DNA of 64,000 bases from an uncultured Ruminococcus sp. (GCA_900539465.1 UQCF01000009.1:1-64000); one strand, 5' to 3'. Positions 1-7,879 are shown, numbered from the stretch's first letter. The notes: generated from the sequence alone by a model not told the origin. Translations and numbers: made by a program.

Positions 1-1250
1 TAACCTTTGAATTAAACGTATCACCGCACTCGGTGCAAAGGTCATATTCCATGCCATTGACTGTGCAGGAGGCAGGAACGGTGATGTGCTTTAATTTATG
101 CGCGCACTCTTCTTTTAATATTTCATATTCAAAGCCGTTGTCTTTAGCGTACTGCTCACCTGCCGTACCTGCATAGCAATAGATTTTGAAGTTGGGTATT
201 TTTATTTCTTTGTAATCTAATGTTATACGGTATCCAAAAGCACTTTCGCCTATACTTGTAACGCTACTTGGAATTGTTACGCTTATTAAACCGGTACAAC
301 CATAAAAAGCTCTAATACCTATGCTTGTAACACTATTAGGTATTGTTATGCTTGTTAAATTTCTACAACCATAAAATGCACAGGCGCCAATGCTTGTAAT
401 ATCGTTCGGAAGTACTGTATTTTTACAACCGGAAATTAATTTGTTCGTTTTTGTCTCGATTATTGCATTACAATTATTTCTGCTGTCATAGACTTTATTA
501 TTTTTTGAAACTTTTATACTTGTTAAACCGACACATTCTCCAAACACATTATTTTCGATACTTGTAACGCTATCCGGAATTGTTACGCTTGTTAAATTTC
601 TACAACGCAAAAATGCATCATCACCAATGCTTGTAACGCTTTTAGGTATTGTTATGCTTGTTAAACTTTTGCAATCTGCAAACACACCTTCGCTTATACT
701 CGTCACACTATCCGGAATCGTTACACTTGTTAAACCAATACAATCCTGAAATGCAGTAACACCAATGCTTGTAACACTATTTGGAATTACTATATTTGTT
801 AAACCAGAACAACCATAAAACGCAGACATGCCAATATTTGTCACGCCATTTTGAATTGTTATACTTGTTAAATTTTCACAGTGCACAAATGCACCGTCAC
901 CAATACTTATGACACTCCCAGGAATCGTTATACCCGTTAAACCAGTACACCCATCAAATGCATGATCTCCTATGCTTGTAACGCTATTCGGAATCGTTAT
1001 ATATGTTAATTTGGCGCAAGATTCAAATGTGCAATTACCAATGCTTGTAATACTATTAGGTATTGTTATGCTTGTTAAATTTCCACAACCATCAAATGCG
1101 TTATCGCCTATACTTATAACACTATCAGGAATTTTTACGTTCGTTAAACCGGTGCAATCTCTAAATGCACCGCTACCGATATATATAACGCTATCAGGAA
1201 TTGTTACATTTGTTAAATCGGTACAGTTTTCAAATGCCCAATATCCAATA
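1..1250. repeat. Tandem 69-base LRR-coding repeats
   Basis: Imperfect 69-base units coding the 23-residue LRR_5 motif recur along this stretch; the plus strand repeatedly shows variants of cttgtaacgctatt.gg and gttatgcttgttaaa. They are diverged from each other at third positions, so they look like an old expanded array rather than a recent one. Such arrays recombine easily, so copy number may vary between strains. Confidence 0.8.
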
Positions 1251-1468
1251 CCCGTAACCGGATAACCCTCTATTGTCTCGGATATGGTTAATTCTCCGCT
1301 GATTGACGTATCACAGTCGGTAATGGTGACTTCGCCGTCGGATATTTCATATGTTAGATAATCGAGCGGGTTCGTTTTTTCTGCCGCAAATACCGTCGCA
1401 GGCAGTGCGCCGAAGAGCATAAGCAATGCCAAAAGCGCAGATAAGATTTGTTTCGTTTTTGTTTTCAT
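1..1468 (-). CDS. BspA-like leucine-rich repeat surface protein (3' end outside window)
   Basis: Secreted protein read leftward off the window edge. It starts with a signal peptide (MKTKTKQILSALLALLMLFG, cleavage probably near PATVFAA). A short region follows that resembles the lead-in of BspA proteins, then at least thirteen LRR_5 repeats of about 23 residues with the pattern SVTSIGxxAFxxCxxLTSITIPN. Near the left edge the sequence leaves the repeats and enters a Cys-containing segment (CAHKLKHITVPASCT...CTECGDTF) that looks like the domain many such proteins carry before a dockerin or sorting region. BspA-type LRRs usually bind host or polymer ligands; the ligand here is unknown. The ATG at 1468 follows AGAGAGGA. 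The gene lies just behind a terminator and a long structured leader, so read-through may control it. Confidence 0.85.
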   Translation of the reverse strand, partial: MKTKTKQILSALLALLMLFGALPATVFAAEKTNPLDYLTYEISDGEVTITDCDTSISGELTISETIEGYPVTGIGYWAFENCTDLTNVTIPDSVIYIGSGAFRDCTGLTNVKIPDSVISIGDNAFDGCGNLTSITIPNSITSIGNCTFESCAKLTYITIPNSVTSIGDHAFDGCTGLTGITIPGSVISIGDGAFVHCENLTSITIQNGVTNIGMSAFYGCSGLTNIVIPNSVTSIGVTAFQDCIGLTSVTIPDSVTSISEGVFADCKSLTSITIPKSVTSIGDDAFLRCRNLTSVTIPDSVTSIENNVFGECVGLTSIKVSKNNKVYDSRNNCNAIIETKTNKLISGCKNTVLPNDITSIGACAFYGCRNLTSITIPNSVTSIGIRAFYGCTGLISVTIPSSVTSIGESAFGYRITLDYKEIKIPNFKIYCYAGTAGEQYAKDNGFEYEILKEECAHKLKHITVPASCTVNGMEYDLCTECGDTFNSKV

Positions 1469-1493
1469 TTTGATATCCGTCCTCTCTAAAAAT

Positions 1494-1520
1494 AAAAAGT
1501 GCGCAGCCGAAGCCGCGCAC
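1494..1520 (-). terminator. Terminator between structured leader and BspA-like gene
   Basis: On the minus strand a GTGCGCGGC stem with a UUCG loop pairs with GCTGCGCAC and is followed by TTTTTATTTTT. It sits about 25 bases upstream of the BspA-like start codon and downstream of a promoter, so it either ends a small RNA or attenuates the gene. Confidence 0.8.
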
Positions 1521-1653
1521 CAAAAACACACGGCTCGATTGCTGCCACGCAAACTATTCCCGCTATAAGTGCGCGAAAATAGAGCCTGTATTTTTATCGG
1601 AAGACAAAAATACACACTTATCACGGGATAGTATTCAGTTTGCGTGGCAGAAT
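1521..1653 (-). ncRNA. Structured leader or small RNA upstream of the BspA-like gene
   Basis: A minus-strand promoter (see 1655-1683) would start an RNA near 1650. Its first 109 bases (1542-1650) form one long interrupted hairpin. The outer stem CTGCCACGCAAACT pairs with AGTTTGCGTGGCAG over 14 bp. A middle stem pairs ATAAGTG with CACTTAT and CCCG with CGGG. An apical stem pairs TGTATTTTT with AAAAATACA. A single-stranded stretch and the terminator at 1494-1520 follow. I do not recognise a known riboswitch class. A stand-alone small RNA (6S-like long hairpin) or a regulated leader are both possible; an inserted palindromic element is the alternative. Confidence 0.5.
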
Positions 1654-1654
1654 T

Positions 1655-1683
1655 ATTATACCACAGCCCGTGTACATTTACAA
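1655..1683 (-). promoter_or_regulatory. Promoter of the structured leader
   Basis: Minus strand TTGTAA (1678-1683), 17-base spacer, TATAAT (1655-1660). The perfect -10 and optimal spacing place the start at about 1648-1650, the exact foot of the long hairpin. Confidence 0.55.
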
Positions 1684-1738
1684 CATATATTTCATGCGAA
1701 ATATAAACGCAAATGAATGAGCGAACGGTAAGACTCGC

Positions 1739-1832
1739 TCTCATCCGGCGCGTTGCGCCACCTTCTCCCCCGGGCGAAGGCTGCAATCGGCTTCTCCTCG
1801 AGGAGAAGCTGTCACGAAGTGACTGATGAGGT
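1739..1832. repeat. Intergenic repeat resembling a miniature palindromic element
   Basis: Non-coding block starting CTCATCCGG and ending GACTGATGAG, so the ends are inverted (CTCATC/GATGAG). Inside are CCTTCTCC/GGAGAAG arms and the palindromes CTTCTCCTCGAGGAGAAG and GTCACGAAGTGAC. Sequences of this style are scattered between genes in many clostridial gut genomes. Judged from pattern memory; no second copy is in this window. Confidence 0.6.
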
Positions 1833-1853
1833 GAAGTCTCGCGGTATGATGTT

Positions 1854-1915
1854 GCCGGCGGTGTGTGGGCACACCGCCCTACAAGGTACTTTCACTCTCG
1901 CGTAGGGCGACATAC
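1854..1915. repeat. Second intergenic repeat, GGCGGTGTG hairpin
   Basis: GGCGGTGTG and CACACCGCC form a 9-bp hairpin around 1857-1878, followed by CCTACAAGG and a partial repeat CGTAGGGCG. It abuts the previous repeat and fills the gap before the lipase terminator. No coding potential seen. Confidence 0.5.
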
Positions 1916-1918
1916 AGA

Positions 1919-1956
1919 AAAATCCCTGCGGAATTTGACTCCCGCAGGGATTTTTT
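1919..1956 (-). terminator. Terminator of the HTH-lipase gene
   Basis: AATCCCTGCGG pairs with CCGCAGGGATT around a short loop. On the minus strand it runs straight into a T tract just after the stop codon. Confidence 0.85.
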
Positions 1957-3568
1957 ATCTTTTGAGTGAATCTATCATAGAAAACAAGTTGTCATAAAAA
2001 TCATGCGTCTTTTGCGTATCGGCATTAAGACCTATAACCGTGCCGTGATCGCCCTCGCTCGTACCCATATAGTTCCAAATACCCTTTTTAATATTTTTAA
2101 CGTCGCCGTCAAAATCCACATACTTATCGCCCGTCGGGTACTTTGCCGAAACAACGCTTACAAGTCCGTCGTTCGGCTGCCATGATTCGTCTATCGAGAT
2201 ACCGCCCGGTGTTGTGCCCTTAAAGCTGCCCATTGCAAGCGCGGTCGGGTAAAGAATCGGGAGCGTTGACGGAATCGGAACCTGACCCGGCAGCACTTTG
2301 CCCTTTTGGGTGGTGAGATAAGCGTATGAGAAATAATAAACGCCGTCCACGGTTTTAATGCCTTTATTTATCTCTGCCGCTCCGTCGGGTGAAAGGTCAT
2401 AGCCGGCGTGGTCATTGCCGGACTCGGTAGCTGCCGAAATTGCCTTTACTATTTCGCTGTAACCGCCGGTAACCTGCCCAACACCGAACTGGTCGAGCAT
2501 AAAATCATATACTCCGCTGACGGGCTTGCTGACGCCTGCCGCCGCAAAACAAAGAGCAGCGAGCATTTCTGTGGCGTTATCTATACCCGCGACACTGCCG
2601 ACGGAATCTATAACACAAGTCAGCGACGAGCCGTTGTGCGGCGCGCAAAGAGTGGTTACGCTGTTGACCCAGTCACCTTTTCCGCCTGTGAAAAGAGGAG
2701 AAACATCATCTCCGCTCGCGTTTTTTTCCGCATCGCTGCCGTATTCAAGGAGAGATGCCAACATTCTGACGGTTGCACCGCCGAGCGAATGACCGACAAG
2801 ATTTATTTTTTGAATTTGACCGCCGTTTTTCTTAGTTCCCCAGCCCTCAAAAAGTGCGGTGGAATAATTTCTGCCGAAGCGTTTGTGATTATGCTCTTTT
2901 GAGTGCGCCTCGCCATAATCAACCGTTGTGCCTGTAAGCTCGGCATAAAGCTCGCAGGTTCTGTCCCAAGTGCTTGAGATTGGTCCTACAGTGGGTTCGT
3001 ACACAGTGTATCCCTCACCCTCAAGATAAGCTGAGAGATCGCCCGTGCTCGCGCCCCAGTATTTGCTCACGCTGTTCATGCCGGAGCTGTCTCCCCAACC
3101 ACCGAGACCGTGCACCAAAACATAAGGGTACTGCACCTTGCCGCCGCAGATTGCCCACCATGTCTCGCGCAATCCGCCGAAGTGAAGCGGAACGGCAACC
3201 GCGGCAACGGCAACGCATACGCAGACAACAGCCGCGATTATCTTTTTGGCTATCCCCTTTTTGGGCTTTTTGTCTTCGGTCCGCTCGGAAGAGATGTATT
3301 CTTTTGTTATCGGAATCGACTTTGTTATTTCGACATCCGAATTTTCTTCGGGCGGCTCGGCTTCGGGTATTTCCGAATCCGACAGCAAACAATCGGCAGG
3401 CACGCCGAAAAGCTTGCTCATCGCAATAATTTTATCGGTGTCGGGTATCTCTCCGCCCGATTCCCATTTAGAAACAGACCGGCACGAAACGCCGAGCTTT
3501 TCCGCAAGCTGTTCTTGCGAGTATCCGCCGCGCTTTCTAAGTTCTGAAATTTTTTCGGAAATATCCAT
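1955..3568 (-). CDS. XRE-type HTH, membrane segment and family I.5-like lipase fusion
   Basis: A three-part protein of 537 residues. Residues 5-60 form an XRE/Cro helix-turn-helix (SQEQLAEKLGVSCRSVSKWE). After an acidic linker, residues 108-130 form one membrane segment. Residues 145-537 are an alpha/beta hydrolase like the Geobacillus/Staphylococcus lipases of family I.5. The oxyanion box is VLVHGLGGWGDSSG, the nucleophile elbow is GHSLGG (Ser261), Asp467 lies in WQPNDGLV and His508 in GDHGTVIG. The insert DYGEAHSKEHNHKRFGRNY matches the zinc-binding lid region. The likely job is hydrolysis of acyl esters outside the membrane while the HTH stays inside. Whether the HTH still binds DNA is unknown. 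ATG at 3568 follows GGGGAAAC; a terminator follows. Confidence 0.85.
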   Translation of the reverse strand: MDISEKISELRKRGGYSQEQLAEKLGVSCRSVSKWESGGEIPDTDKIIAMSKLFGVPADCLLSDSEIPEAEPPEENSDVEITKSIPITKEYISSERTEDKKPKKGIAKKIIAAVVCVCVAVAAVAVPLHFGGLRETWWAICGGKVQYPYVLVHGLGGWGDSSGMNSVSKYWGASTGDLSAYLEGEGYTVYEPTVGPISSTWDRTCELYAELTGTTVDYGEAHSKEHNHKRFGRNYSTALFEGWGTKKNGGQIQKINLVGHSLGGATVRMLASLLEYGSDAEKNASGDDVSPLFTGGKGDWVNSVTTLCAPHNGSSLTCVIDSVGSVAGIDNATEMLAALCFAAAGVSKPVSGVYDFMLDQFGVGQVTGGYSEIVKAISAATESGNDHAGYDLSPDGAAEINKGIKTVDGVYYFSYAYLTTQKGKVLPGQVPIPSTLPILYPTALAMGSFKGTTPGGISIDESWQPNDGLVSVVSAKYPTGDKYVDFDGDVKNIKKGIWNYMGTSEGDHGTVIGLNADTQKTHDFYDNLFSMIDSLKR

Positions 3569-3788
3569 TGTTTCCCCTCCGCAACTTTAATATTTAAATT
3601 CATTATAGCTTAACAAAGCACGATTTTCAACAAATTTCTCTTTGCATTTCAAAATTTTAAGCAGACTCTGCTTTGCGATAAAATAGAAACACGGCGGCAA
3701 ACGATTGTCTGCCGCCGCTTTTATAAAAAACAGCTCCCCGAGAAAAGGGTTTTAATTTTTAAGGAGTTTTGTATTATTGAAGGAAAAA

Positions 3789-3836
3789 ATGAAAATGTTT
3801 TGGGGGAGCTTAGATTACCGTATTGAGGTAAATTAG
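3789..3836 (+). CDS. Possible 15-residue peptide ORF
   Basis: ATG at 3789, preceded by GAAGGA, encodes MKMFWGSLDYRIEVN and stops at TAG. An in-frame TTG at 3777 behind AAGGAG would add MKEK. The inverted AGCTCCCC/GGGGAGCT pair spans its ribosome site. No family recognised; a signalling or leader peptide is conceivable, chance is equally possible. Confidence 0.2.
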   Translation: MKMFWGSLDYRIEVN

Positions 3837-3879
3837 AGAAAACACAATGAGGAAAGATATATTTTAGGAAAGGATGTTA

Positions 3880-3966
3880 ATGAATTTAAAGATTTTAAGC
3901 CATCGGATTCACCGCCTGTTTGTTATTTCCGTTTGGATTGTTTATATATTAACACCCGATTATTAA
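3880..3966 (+). CDS. Possible 28-residue membrane peptide ORF
   Basis: ATG at 3880 behind AGGAAAGGATG starts a short ORF whose middle (RLFVISVWIVYIL) could cross a membrane once. The N-terminus is basic and the C-terminus acidic, as in small toxic or regulatory membrane peptides. It lies 42 bases after the preceding tiny ORF and upstream of the marR promoter. No homolog recognised. Confidence 0.22.
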   Translation: MNLKILSHRIHRLFVISVWIVYILTPDY

Positions 3967-4080
3967 CAAACAAGGTACTTTTAGGTAAACAAATTCTGAA
4001 TATTGTGAACCATTTGTAAATCATTTATTAAACAGATGCGAACCGACGCAAAGAATTATATTAAGATTTGGTTAAATTTG

Positions 4081-4108
4081 TTGATTTATGTCAAATCTCT
4101 AATATAAT
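4081..4108 (+). promoter_or_regulatory. Promoter of the marR-family gene
   Basis: TTGATT (4081-4086), 16-base spacer, TATAAT (4103-4108), 30 bases before the start codon. The spacer holds TTTATGTCAAAT, which could be part of an operator. Confidence 0.6.
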
Positions 4109-4137
4109 TATTGTATCAAAAAGAAACAGGTGTTTTT

Positions 4138-4569
4138 ATGGATAATATCAATGTATACTCTGCTTTACAGGATTTGCAGCTTTCTGCCGAACGCTATATG
4201 AGAAACAACATAACCGACAGCAATATCACAGATGAAGCCGGCTCAAACGGATGGATAATAAAATATATTTTTTCAAGTAAGCGGGCGGTATATCAAAGAG
4301 ATCTTGAAAAGGAATTCGGCATAAACCGTTCCTCCGCCTCAAAATCCGTTGACGCACTGGTTGAACGCGGTCTTGTAATCCGCGAGCATATTCCCGAAGA
4401 CGGCAGACTGAAGAAGCTGACCTTGACCGAAAAGGGGCAAAAAATCGCAGAACAATTTGCCGCGCGCGAAAGCTGTGCTGACAAGGCACTGACAAACGGC
4501 TTTAGCATAAGCGACAAAAAGCTTCTTGCCTCTCTTATCGGCAGAATGAAAATCAATCTATCAAAATAA
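4138..4569 (+). CDS. MarR-family transcriptional regulator
   Basis: A 143-residue winged-helix regulator. The recognition region reads KEFGINRSSASKSVDALVERGLV and is followed by a wing, REHIPEDGRLKKLTLTEKG, with the DGR motif typical of MarR proteins. Helices at both ends would form the dimer interface. The ATG at 4138 was preferred over an upstream TTG at 4111 because the upstream part overlaps the promoter region. It is monocistronic: it has its own promoter and a strong terminator follows at once. No efflux pump or catabolic gene adjoins it, so its target and ligand cannot be told. The two possible tiny ORFs upstream are the only close candidates for a regulated partner. Confidence 0.88.
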   Translation: MDNINVYSALQDLQLSAERYMRNNITDSNITDEAGSNGWIIKYIFSSKRAVYQRDLEKEFGINRSSASKSVDALVERGLVIREHIPEDGRLKKLTLTEKGQKIAEQFAARESCADKALTNGFSISDKKLLASLIGRMKINLSK

Positions 4570-4574
4570 AATTT

Positions 4575-4627
4575 AATGTGGGGCTGTAAAAAATCGTGAA
4601 AACGAGAAACTGCAGCCCACATTTTTT
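4575..4627 (+). terminator. Terminator of the marR-family gene
   Basis: ATGTGGGGCTG pairs with CTGCAGCCCACAT across a 20-base loop and is followed by TTTTTTA. Confidence 0.8.
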
Positions 4628-4633
4628 ATTCAT

Positions 4634-4666
4634 AAAAACGGGGCTGTCGCAATAGCACAGCCCCGT
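4634..4666 (-). terminator. Terminator of sipL-like gene
   Basis: ACGGGGCTGT pairs with ACAGCCCCGT; the minus-strand copy ends in GTTTTTATG, just past the stop codon at 4678. Confidence 0.85.
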
Positions 4667-4677
4667 TGTCGTGTGAT

Positions 4678-6210
4678 TTATATTATAGGTATAATCAATG
4701 CGGCGCAGTCTGTGACGGTGTCGCCGGATATTCGGTTCTCTTCTTTTATTAGGTCGGTTGTTGTGTTATATTTTCTTGCAATATCCCACACCGTTTCGCC
4801 GTCGTCGGGGAAATATATGACCATTGACGAGCCGCCGCACTTTTTCTTTGAGTCCTCCTGCACATCCGCCTTTACGAGCACCGACTCTGTGTAAACGGTG
4901 AATACGTTTGCGCTCAAAATAAACTCCGCCTTGACCTCTGCTTTGCAGTCGCTGACGGGGCCGACGGTATAACCGCTCATTATAACGCGCGGCTCAAAAA
5001 GTACGTCCGAATCCGTCTGCGGGCAAGCCCTCGAATATTCAAATTCAAACTCTCTCTCGCAAAAGGCGGGTTTACCCTCGGAATCTGTGACTATTGCATA
5101 CACGGGCACAGCGCCCTCTATTCTTAGTCTGCCGCCCGAAGCGCCTTTTTTTATTTTTATATTACCGAACCAAAGTGCACAGATTTTTTGAGACTCAAGA
5201 GACGAAAAATCAAGAGAATTTTTAAACACAAAGCTGTCTTCAATCTGCTCTGCGACATTGAAGAATTTGATTTTTTCATACTCTGCCGACAAATCGCCGC
5301 TCACACAATAGGCGTCTGTTACAGCCTCTGCGCTCTTTTGATGATATGCCCTTATTTCTGCATTTACGCAGGCAGAAAAATCAAACATTCTTGCGCTCTC
5401 TTCTTCGTCGAACTTTATATTGCACTCAAAGCACATGAGCTTTAAGCATATGTCGGCAATACATTCGTCGCTTATTCCCTCTGCGTCAACGACCTGATTT
5501 ATAGGCACACTGCTGTCAAACTTAACGGTGCACTCCTCCCCCTGAGACGGGCAGTATATAATTGACAGAGCTGTTTCGCCTTTTAAAAGGATTTTGCCGT
5601 TTACGGCTTTGGTTTGCGAGAGTATCGGCACCGCGCTGACGTTTATAATTCTTTCCGCGGGCAAATAATCGGCAGGGAGCGTTACCGTCTCGCTTAAAGA
5701 AAACTGCTTGTTTTCGCAAGAGACTATATCCGAAAATTCTATACACTTCTTTTTAATCTGAACCGATGAATCCGAAACTCCGCTTATAAGCTCCTTGCTT
5801 TGAAGAGCGCATATTTTAAACGATATGCGAACAGCTCCGTGCACCTCTATTCTCCTGCGGCTGACCGCACGGCAGTTGACATATTCGGTTTTTGCATCGC
5901 AAAACAGCGTGCCGTTCATATCCGAGCCAAGCTCTGCGTGAGAGGAAAAAGCGTACTCCTGCTCATAAGAGCATATTTTGCCGTTTTCATCCGAATAAAT
6001 TATTCTGACAAGAGCATTTCCGTCGGCGCAGGCTCTGTCACCAGAAATTTTTGATGACACAATGCACGGTTCGGCAGTGCATTTAAGCACACGAAGTATC
6101 TCGGAGCAATAATCCGGCAGGGTGATGTCGCAGTCCACCGCCTGTTCGCAAGAGCCCTCAAATATATTATTTAATATTCCCATGCTGTCAGTCAAACACT
6201 CTAAAGCCAT
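4678..6210 (-). CDS. sipL: SipL-type spore coat morphogenesis protein (SPOCS/DUF3794 plus LysM)
   Basis: A 510-residue protein, the length of Clostridioides difficile SipL (about 510). Two or three SPOCS (DUF3794) units fill residues 10-440; blocks such as DITLPDYCSEILRVLKC and FEPRVIMSGYTVGPVSDCKAEVKAEFIL belong to them. A LysM domain closes the protein (YFPDDGETVWDIARKYNTTT). In C. difficile, SipL binds the coat ATPase SpoIVA through its LysM domain and recruits the coat to the forespore; the same role is inferred here. There is no signal peptide, as expected for a mother-cell cytosolic protein. The start at 6210 has a strong AGGTGAGGA site. It is a single gene with its own terminator. Together with cotJABC it marks the organism as a spore former. 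Confidence 0.85.
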   Translation of the reverse strand: MALECLTDSMGILNNIFEGSCEQAVDCDITLPDYCSEILRVLKCTAEPCIVSSKISGDRACADGNALVRIIYSDENGKICSYEQEYAFSSHAELGSDMNGTLFCDAKTEYVNCRAVSRRRIEVHGAVRISFKICALQSKELISGVSDSSVQIKKKCIEFSDIVSCENKQFSLSETVTLPADYLPAERIINVSAVPILSQTKAVNGKILLKGETALSIIYCPSQGEECTVKFDSSVPINQVVDAEGISDECIADICLKLMCFECNIKFDEEESARMFDFSACVNAEIRAYHQKSAEAVTDAYCVSGDLSAEYEKIKFFNVAEQIEDSFVFKNSLDFSSLESQKICALWFGNIKIKKGASGGRLRIEGAVPVYAIVTDSEGKPAFCEREFEFEYSRACPQTDSDVLFEPRVIMSGYTVGPVSDCKAEVKAEFILSANVFTVYTESVLVKADVQEDSKKKCGGSSMVIYFPDDGETVWDIARKYNTTTDLIKEENRISGDTVTDCAALIIPII

Positions 6211-6282
6211 AAGTCCTCACCTTTTTAAGTTATTTTCACTGACAATATATGCTCCCGTTTTTTTGATTATTACTCCGGAAAT

Positions 6283-6314
6283 AAAAAAGCGCAGGCATCG
6301 TTTGATGTCTGCAC
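6283..6314 (-). terminator. Terminator of the uppP-phosphatase operon
   Basis: GCAGACATC and GATGCCTGC pair around AAAC; on the minus strand a GCTTTTTTA tract follows. Confidence 0.75.
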
Positions 6315-6320
6315 GTTTTA

Positions 6321-7040
6321 TTATGCCAAAAATCTTTTTCTGATTTTTTCTTTTGTCTCTTCGGTAATGCCGATTTCTTTAAGATAGCCGTCAACCGAGC
6401 CGTATTTTTGATTTATATAATTTAAGAGCGACGCCATATTGTTAGGTTCGCTTAAAAAGTTGGATTCGTCCGTCTCCCACATGGTACTGCCGGATTTATT
6501 TTTTTCGCGCTGAATAAACGACACGAGATAGGTGTAAGACACCTGATAATCGGCGATTATATCCTCGGGAGAAACGCCTGCAATATGAAGAAGCAGAGCC
6601 GTGAGCATACCCGTTCTGTCTTTGCCGAAAAAGCAGTGATAAAGCACGCAGCCCTCTTTTGCGTCGGCAATGATATTCAGCACTCTGGCGTAGTTTTCTT
6701 TATAATTATCTATGCTTATCTCATAAGATTTTTCGAGTGTTCCGTCAAACTCCGCGTCTATTGCGGCGTTTATCTCAAACAGGCAAACATGGTGATAATC
6801 AACACTGTCTAAGAATCTGAAAACCGACGGTGTTTCTTCACTCTCCCAATCTCCGCGAAGGTCGATAACAGTTCCGACTCCGTATTTTAAAAGCTCCACA
6901 ATGTCGTCCTGAGTCGGAGTGAGAGGTATTCCGCATCTGAGAAATCTTTTGAATTTTGTTGTGCCGAATGTGCCGGGATAACCGCCCAAATCGCGGCAAT
7001 TTACAATATTTTCAAGTGACAGCCTTCTTAATCCTTCCAT
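6321..7040 (-). CDS. Tyrosine-protein phosphatase family protein (DSP-like)
   Basis: A 239-residue cysteine phosphatase of the Y_phosphatase3 type. Its N-terminus carries NCRDLGGYPG and RCGIPLTPTQDDI, typical of this family, and the catalytic P-loop is HCFFGKDRTG (Cys and Arg present). An Asp-containing loop lies earlier at VIDLRGDWE. Members remove phosphate from phosphotyrosine, phosphoserine or phosphoinositides; the substrate here is unknown. The ATG at 7040 has GAGG seven bases upstream and lies 8 bases after the uppP stop, so the two are co-transcribed. A TTG 12 bases earlier was rejected because it would lie inside uppP without a ribosome site. The link to uppP may mean a shared promoter only. 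Confidence 0.85.
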   Translation of the reverse strand: MEGLRRLSLENIVNCRDLGGYPGTFGTTKFKRFLRCGIPLTPTQDDIVELLKYGVGTVIDLRGDWESEETPSVFRFLDSVDYHHVCLFEINAAIDAEFDGTLEKSYEISIDNYKENYARVLNIIADAKEGCVLYHCFFGKDRTGMLTALLLHIAGVSPEDIIADYQVSYTYLVSFIQREKNKSGSTMWETDESNFLSEPNNMASLLNYINQKYGSVDGYLKEIGITEETKEKIRKRFLA

Positions 7041-7048
7041 TTTTAACC

Positions 7049-7879
7049 TCAACTTTTAAATTTAAACGTAAAATATATCAGCACGGCTGCGCCGAGCAAA
7101 ATTCGGTAAACTCCGAATGATGAAAACGAGTGTGTTTTGACAAACTTTATAAGGCTTTTCACAACAATCAGTGACACTGCGAACGACACCAAAAAGCCGA
7201 CAAGCAAAACGGCAATTTCATATGCGCTCATAGAAAAGCCGAAATCATAAATCTTCACGGCAGACGCACCGAGCATAACCGGTATCGCCATAAAAAAAGA
7301 AAATTCTGCCGCCGCCGTTCTGCCCACGCCCAAAAGAATTGCGCCGAGTATTGTCGCACCCGAACGCGATGTGCCCGGAATAAGCGAGAGCATTTGAAAA
7401 GCACCTATGATCAAAGCCGTTTTGCCGTCAATCTCGTCAACAAGTTCATACTTTGCCGCGGAGTTTTTCTTAAAGTTTTCTACTATTATAAATAAAATAC
7501 CGTAAATAATCAAGGTGAAAGATACGGTTTTGTATGTATAAAAATACGCATCTATAACATCGTCAAACAAAATGCCGACTACCCCGGCAGGGAGACAGCC
7601 TGCTATTATGCTTTGCCAAATGTTAAGGGCGTCTTTTCTGAGTTTCACTTTTCCCTCTTCTTTTTTTAATGGAAAAAGCTTTTTAAAATATGCAGCGGCA
7701 ACCGCAAGCACGGCGCCGAGCTGTATAACAACCGAGTATACCGAATAAAAATGTGCCGAAACATCTTTAAAACGCAAAAATTCTTCGGCAATTATCAAAT
7801 GCCCAGTACTGCTTATCGGAAGCCACTCGGTTATACCCTCAATAACGCCGAAAATAACGGACTTAATAATATCAGACAT
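7049..7879 (-). CDS. uppP: Undecaprenyl-diphosphatase UppP
   Basis: A 276-residue integral membrane enzyme that removes a phosphate from undecaprenyl diphosphate and recycles the lipid carrier for peptidoglycan and wall polymers. Both family signatures are present: the N-terminal GVIEGITEWLPISSTGHLI with the catalytic Glu pair and Ser/His, and the PGTSRSGATI box. About seven hydrophobic segments are visible, and the length is normal. High copy or activity gives bacitracin tolerance in other bacteria. ATG at 7879, preceded by AAAGGGTTG. It is the first gene of a two-gene unit with the phosphatase downstream. It fits with the other wall-linked genes in this window (TagF-like enzyme, glycosyltransferases, VanW fusion). 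Confidence 0.95.
   Translation of the reverse strand: MSDIIKSVIFGVIEGITEWLPISSTGHLIIAEEFLRFKDVSAHFYSVYSVVIQLGAVLAVAAAYFKKLFPLKKEEGKVKLRKDALNIWQSIIAGCLPAGVVGILFDDVIDAYFYTYKTVSFTLIIYGILFIIVENFKKNSAAKYELVDEIDGKTALIIGAFQMLSLIPGTSRSGATILGAILLGVGRTAAAEFSFFMAIPVMLGASAVKIYDFGFSMSAYEIAVLLVGFLVSFAVSLIVVKSLIKFVKTHSFSSFGVYRILLGAAVLIYFTFKFKS

Larger units (their letters stand above)
3604..4080. other. Long gene-poor stretch with hairpin and two possible tiny ORFs
   Basis: About 480 bases without a normal-size gene. It holds a GGCGGCA/TGCCGCC hairpin near 3693-3720 followed by CTTTTAT, inverted AGCTCCCC (3732-3739) and GGGGAGCT (3803-3810), and two small ORFs with ribosome sites (listed separately). The rest is AT-rich with no clear feature. 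Confidence 0.5.

Noticed and set aside
972..1265. Plus-strand frame through the LRR array
   Set aside because: It is the antisense shadow of the 69-base repeats of the BspA-like gene and has no ribosome site.
1542..1650. Transposon terminal inverted repeats
   Set aside because: The 14-base arms enclose only about 80 bases that also fold on themselves, and no target duplication is visible at the ends; a structured RNA fits better, though an inserted palindrome is not excluded.
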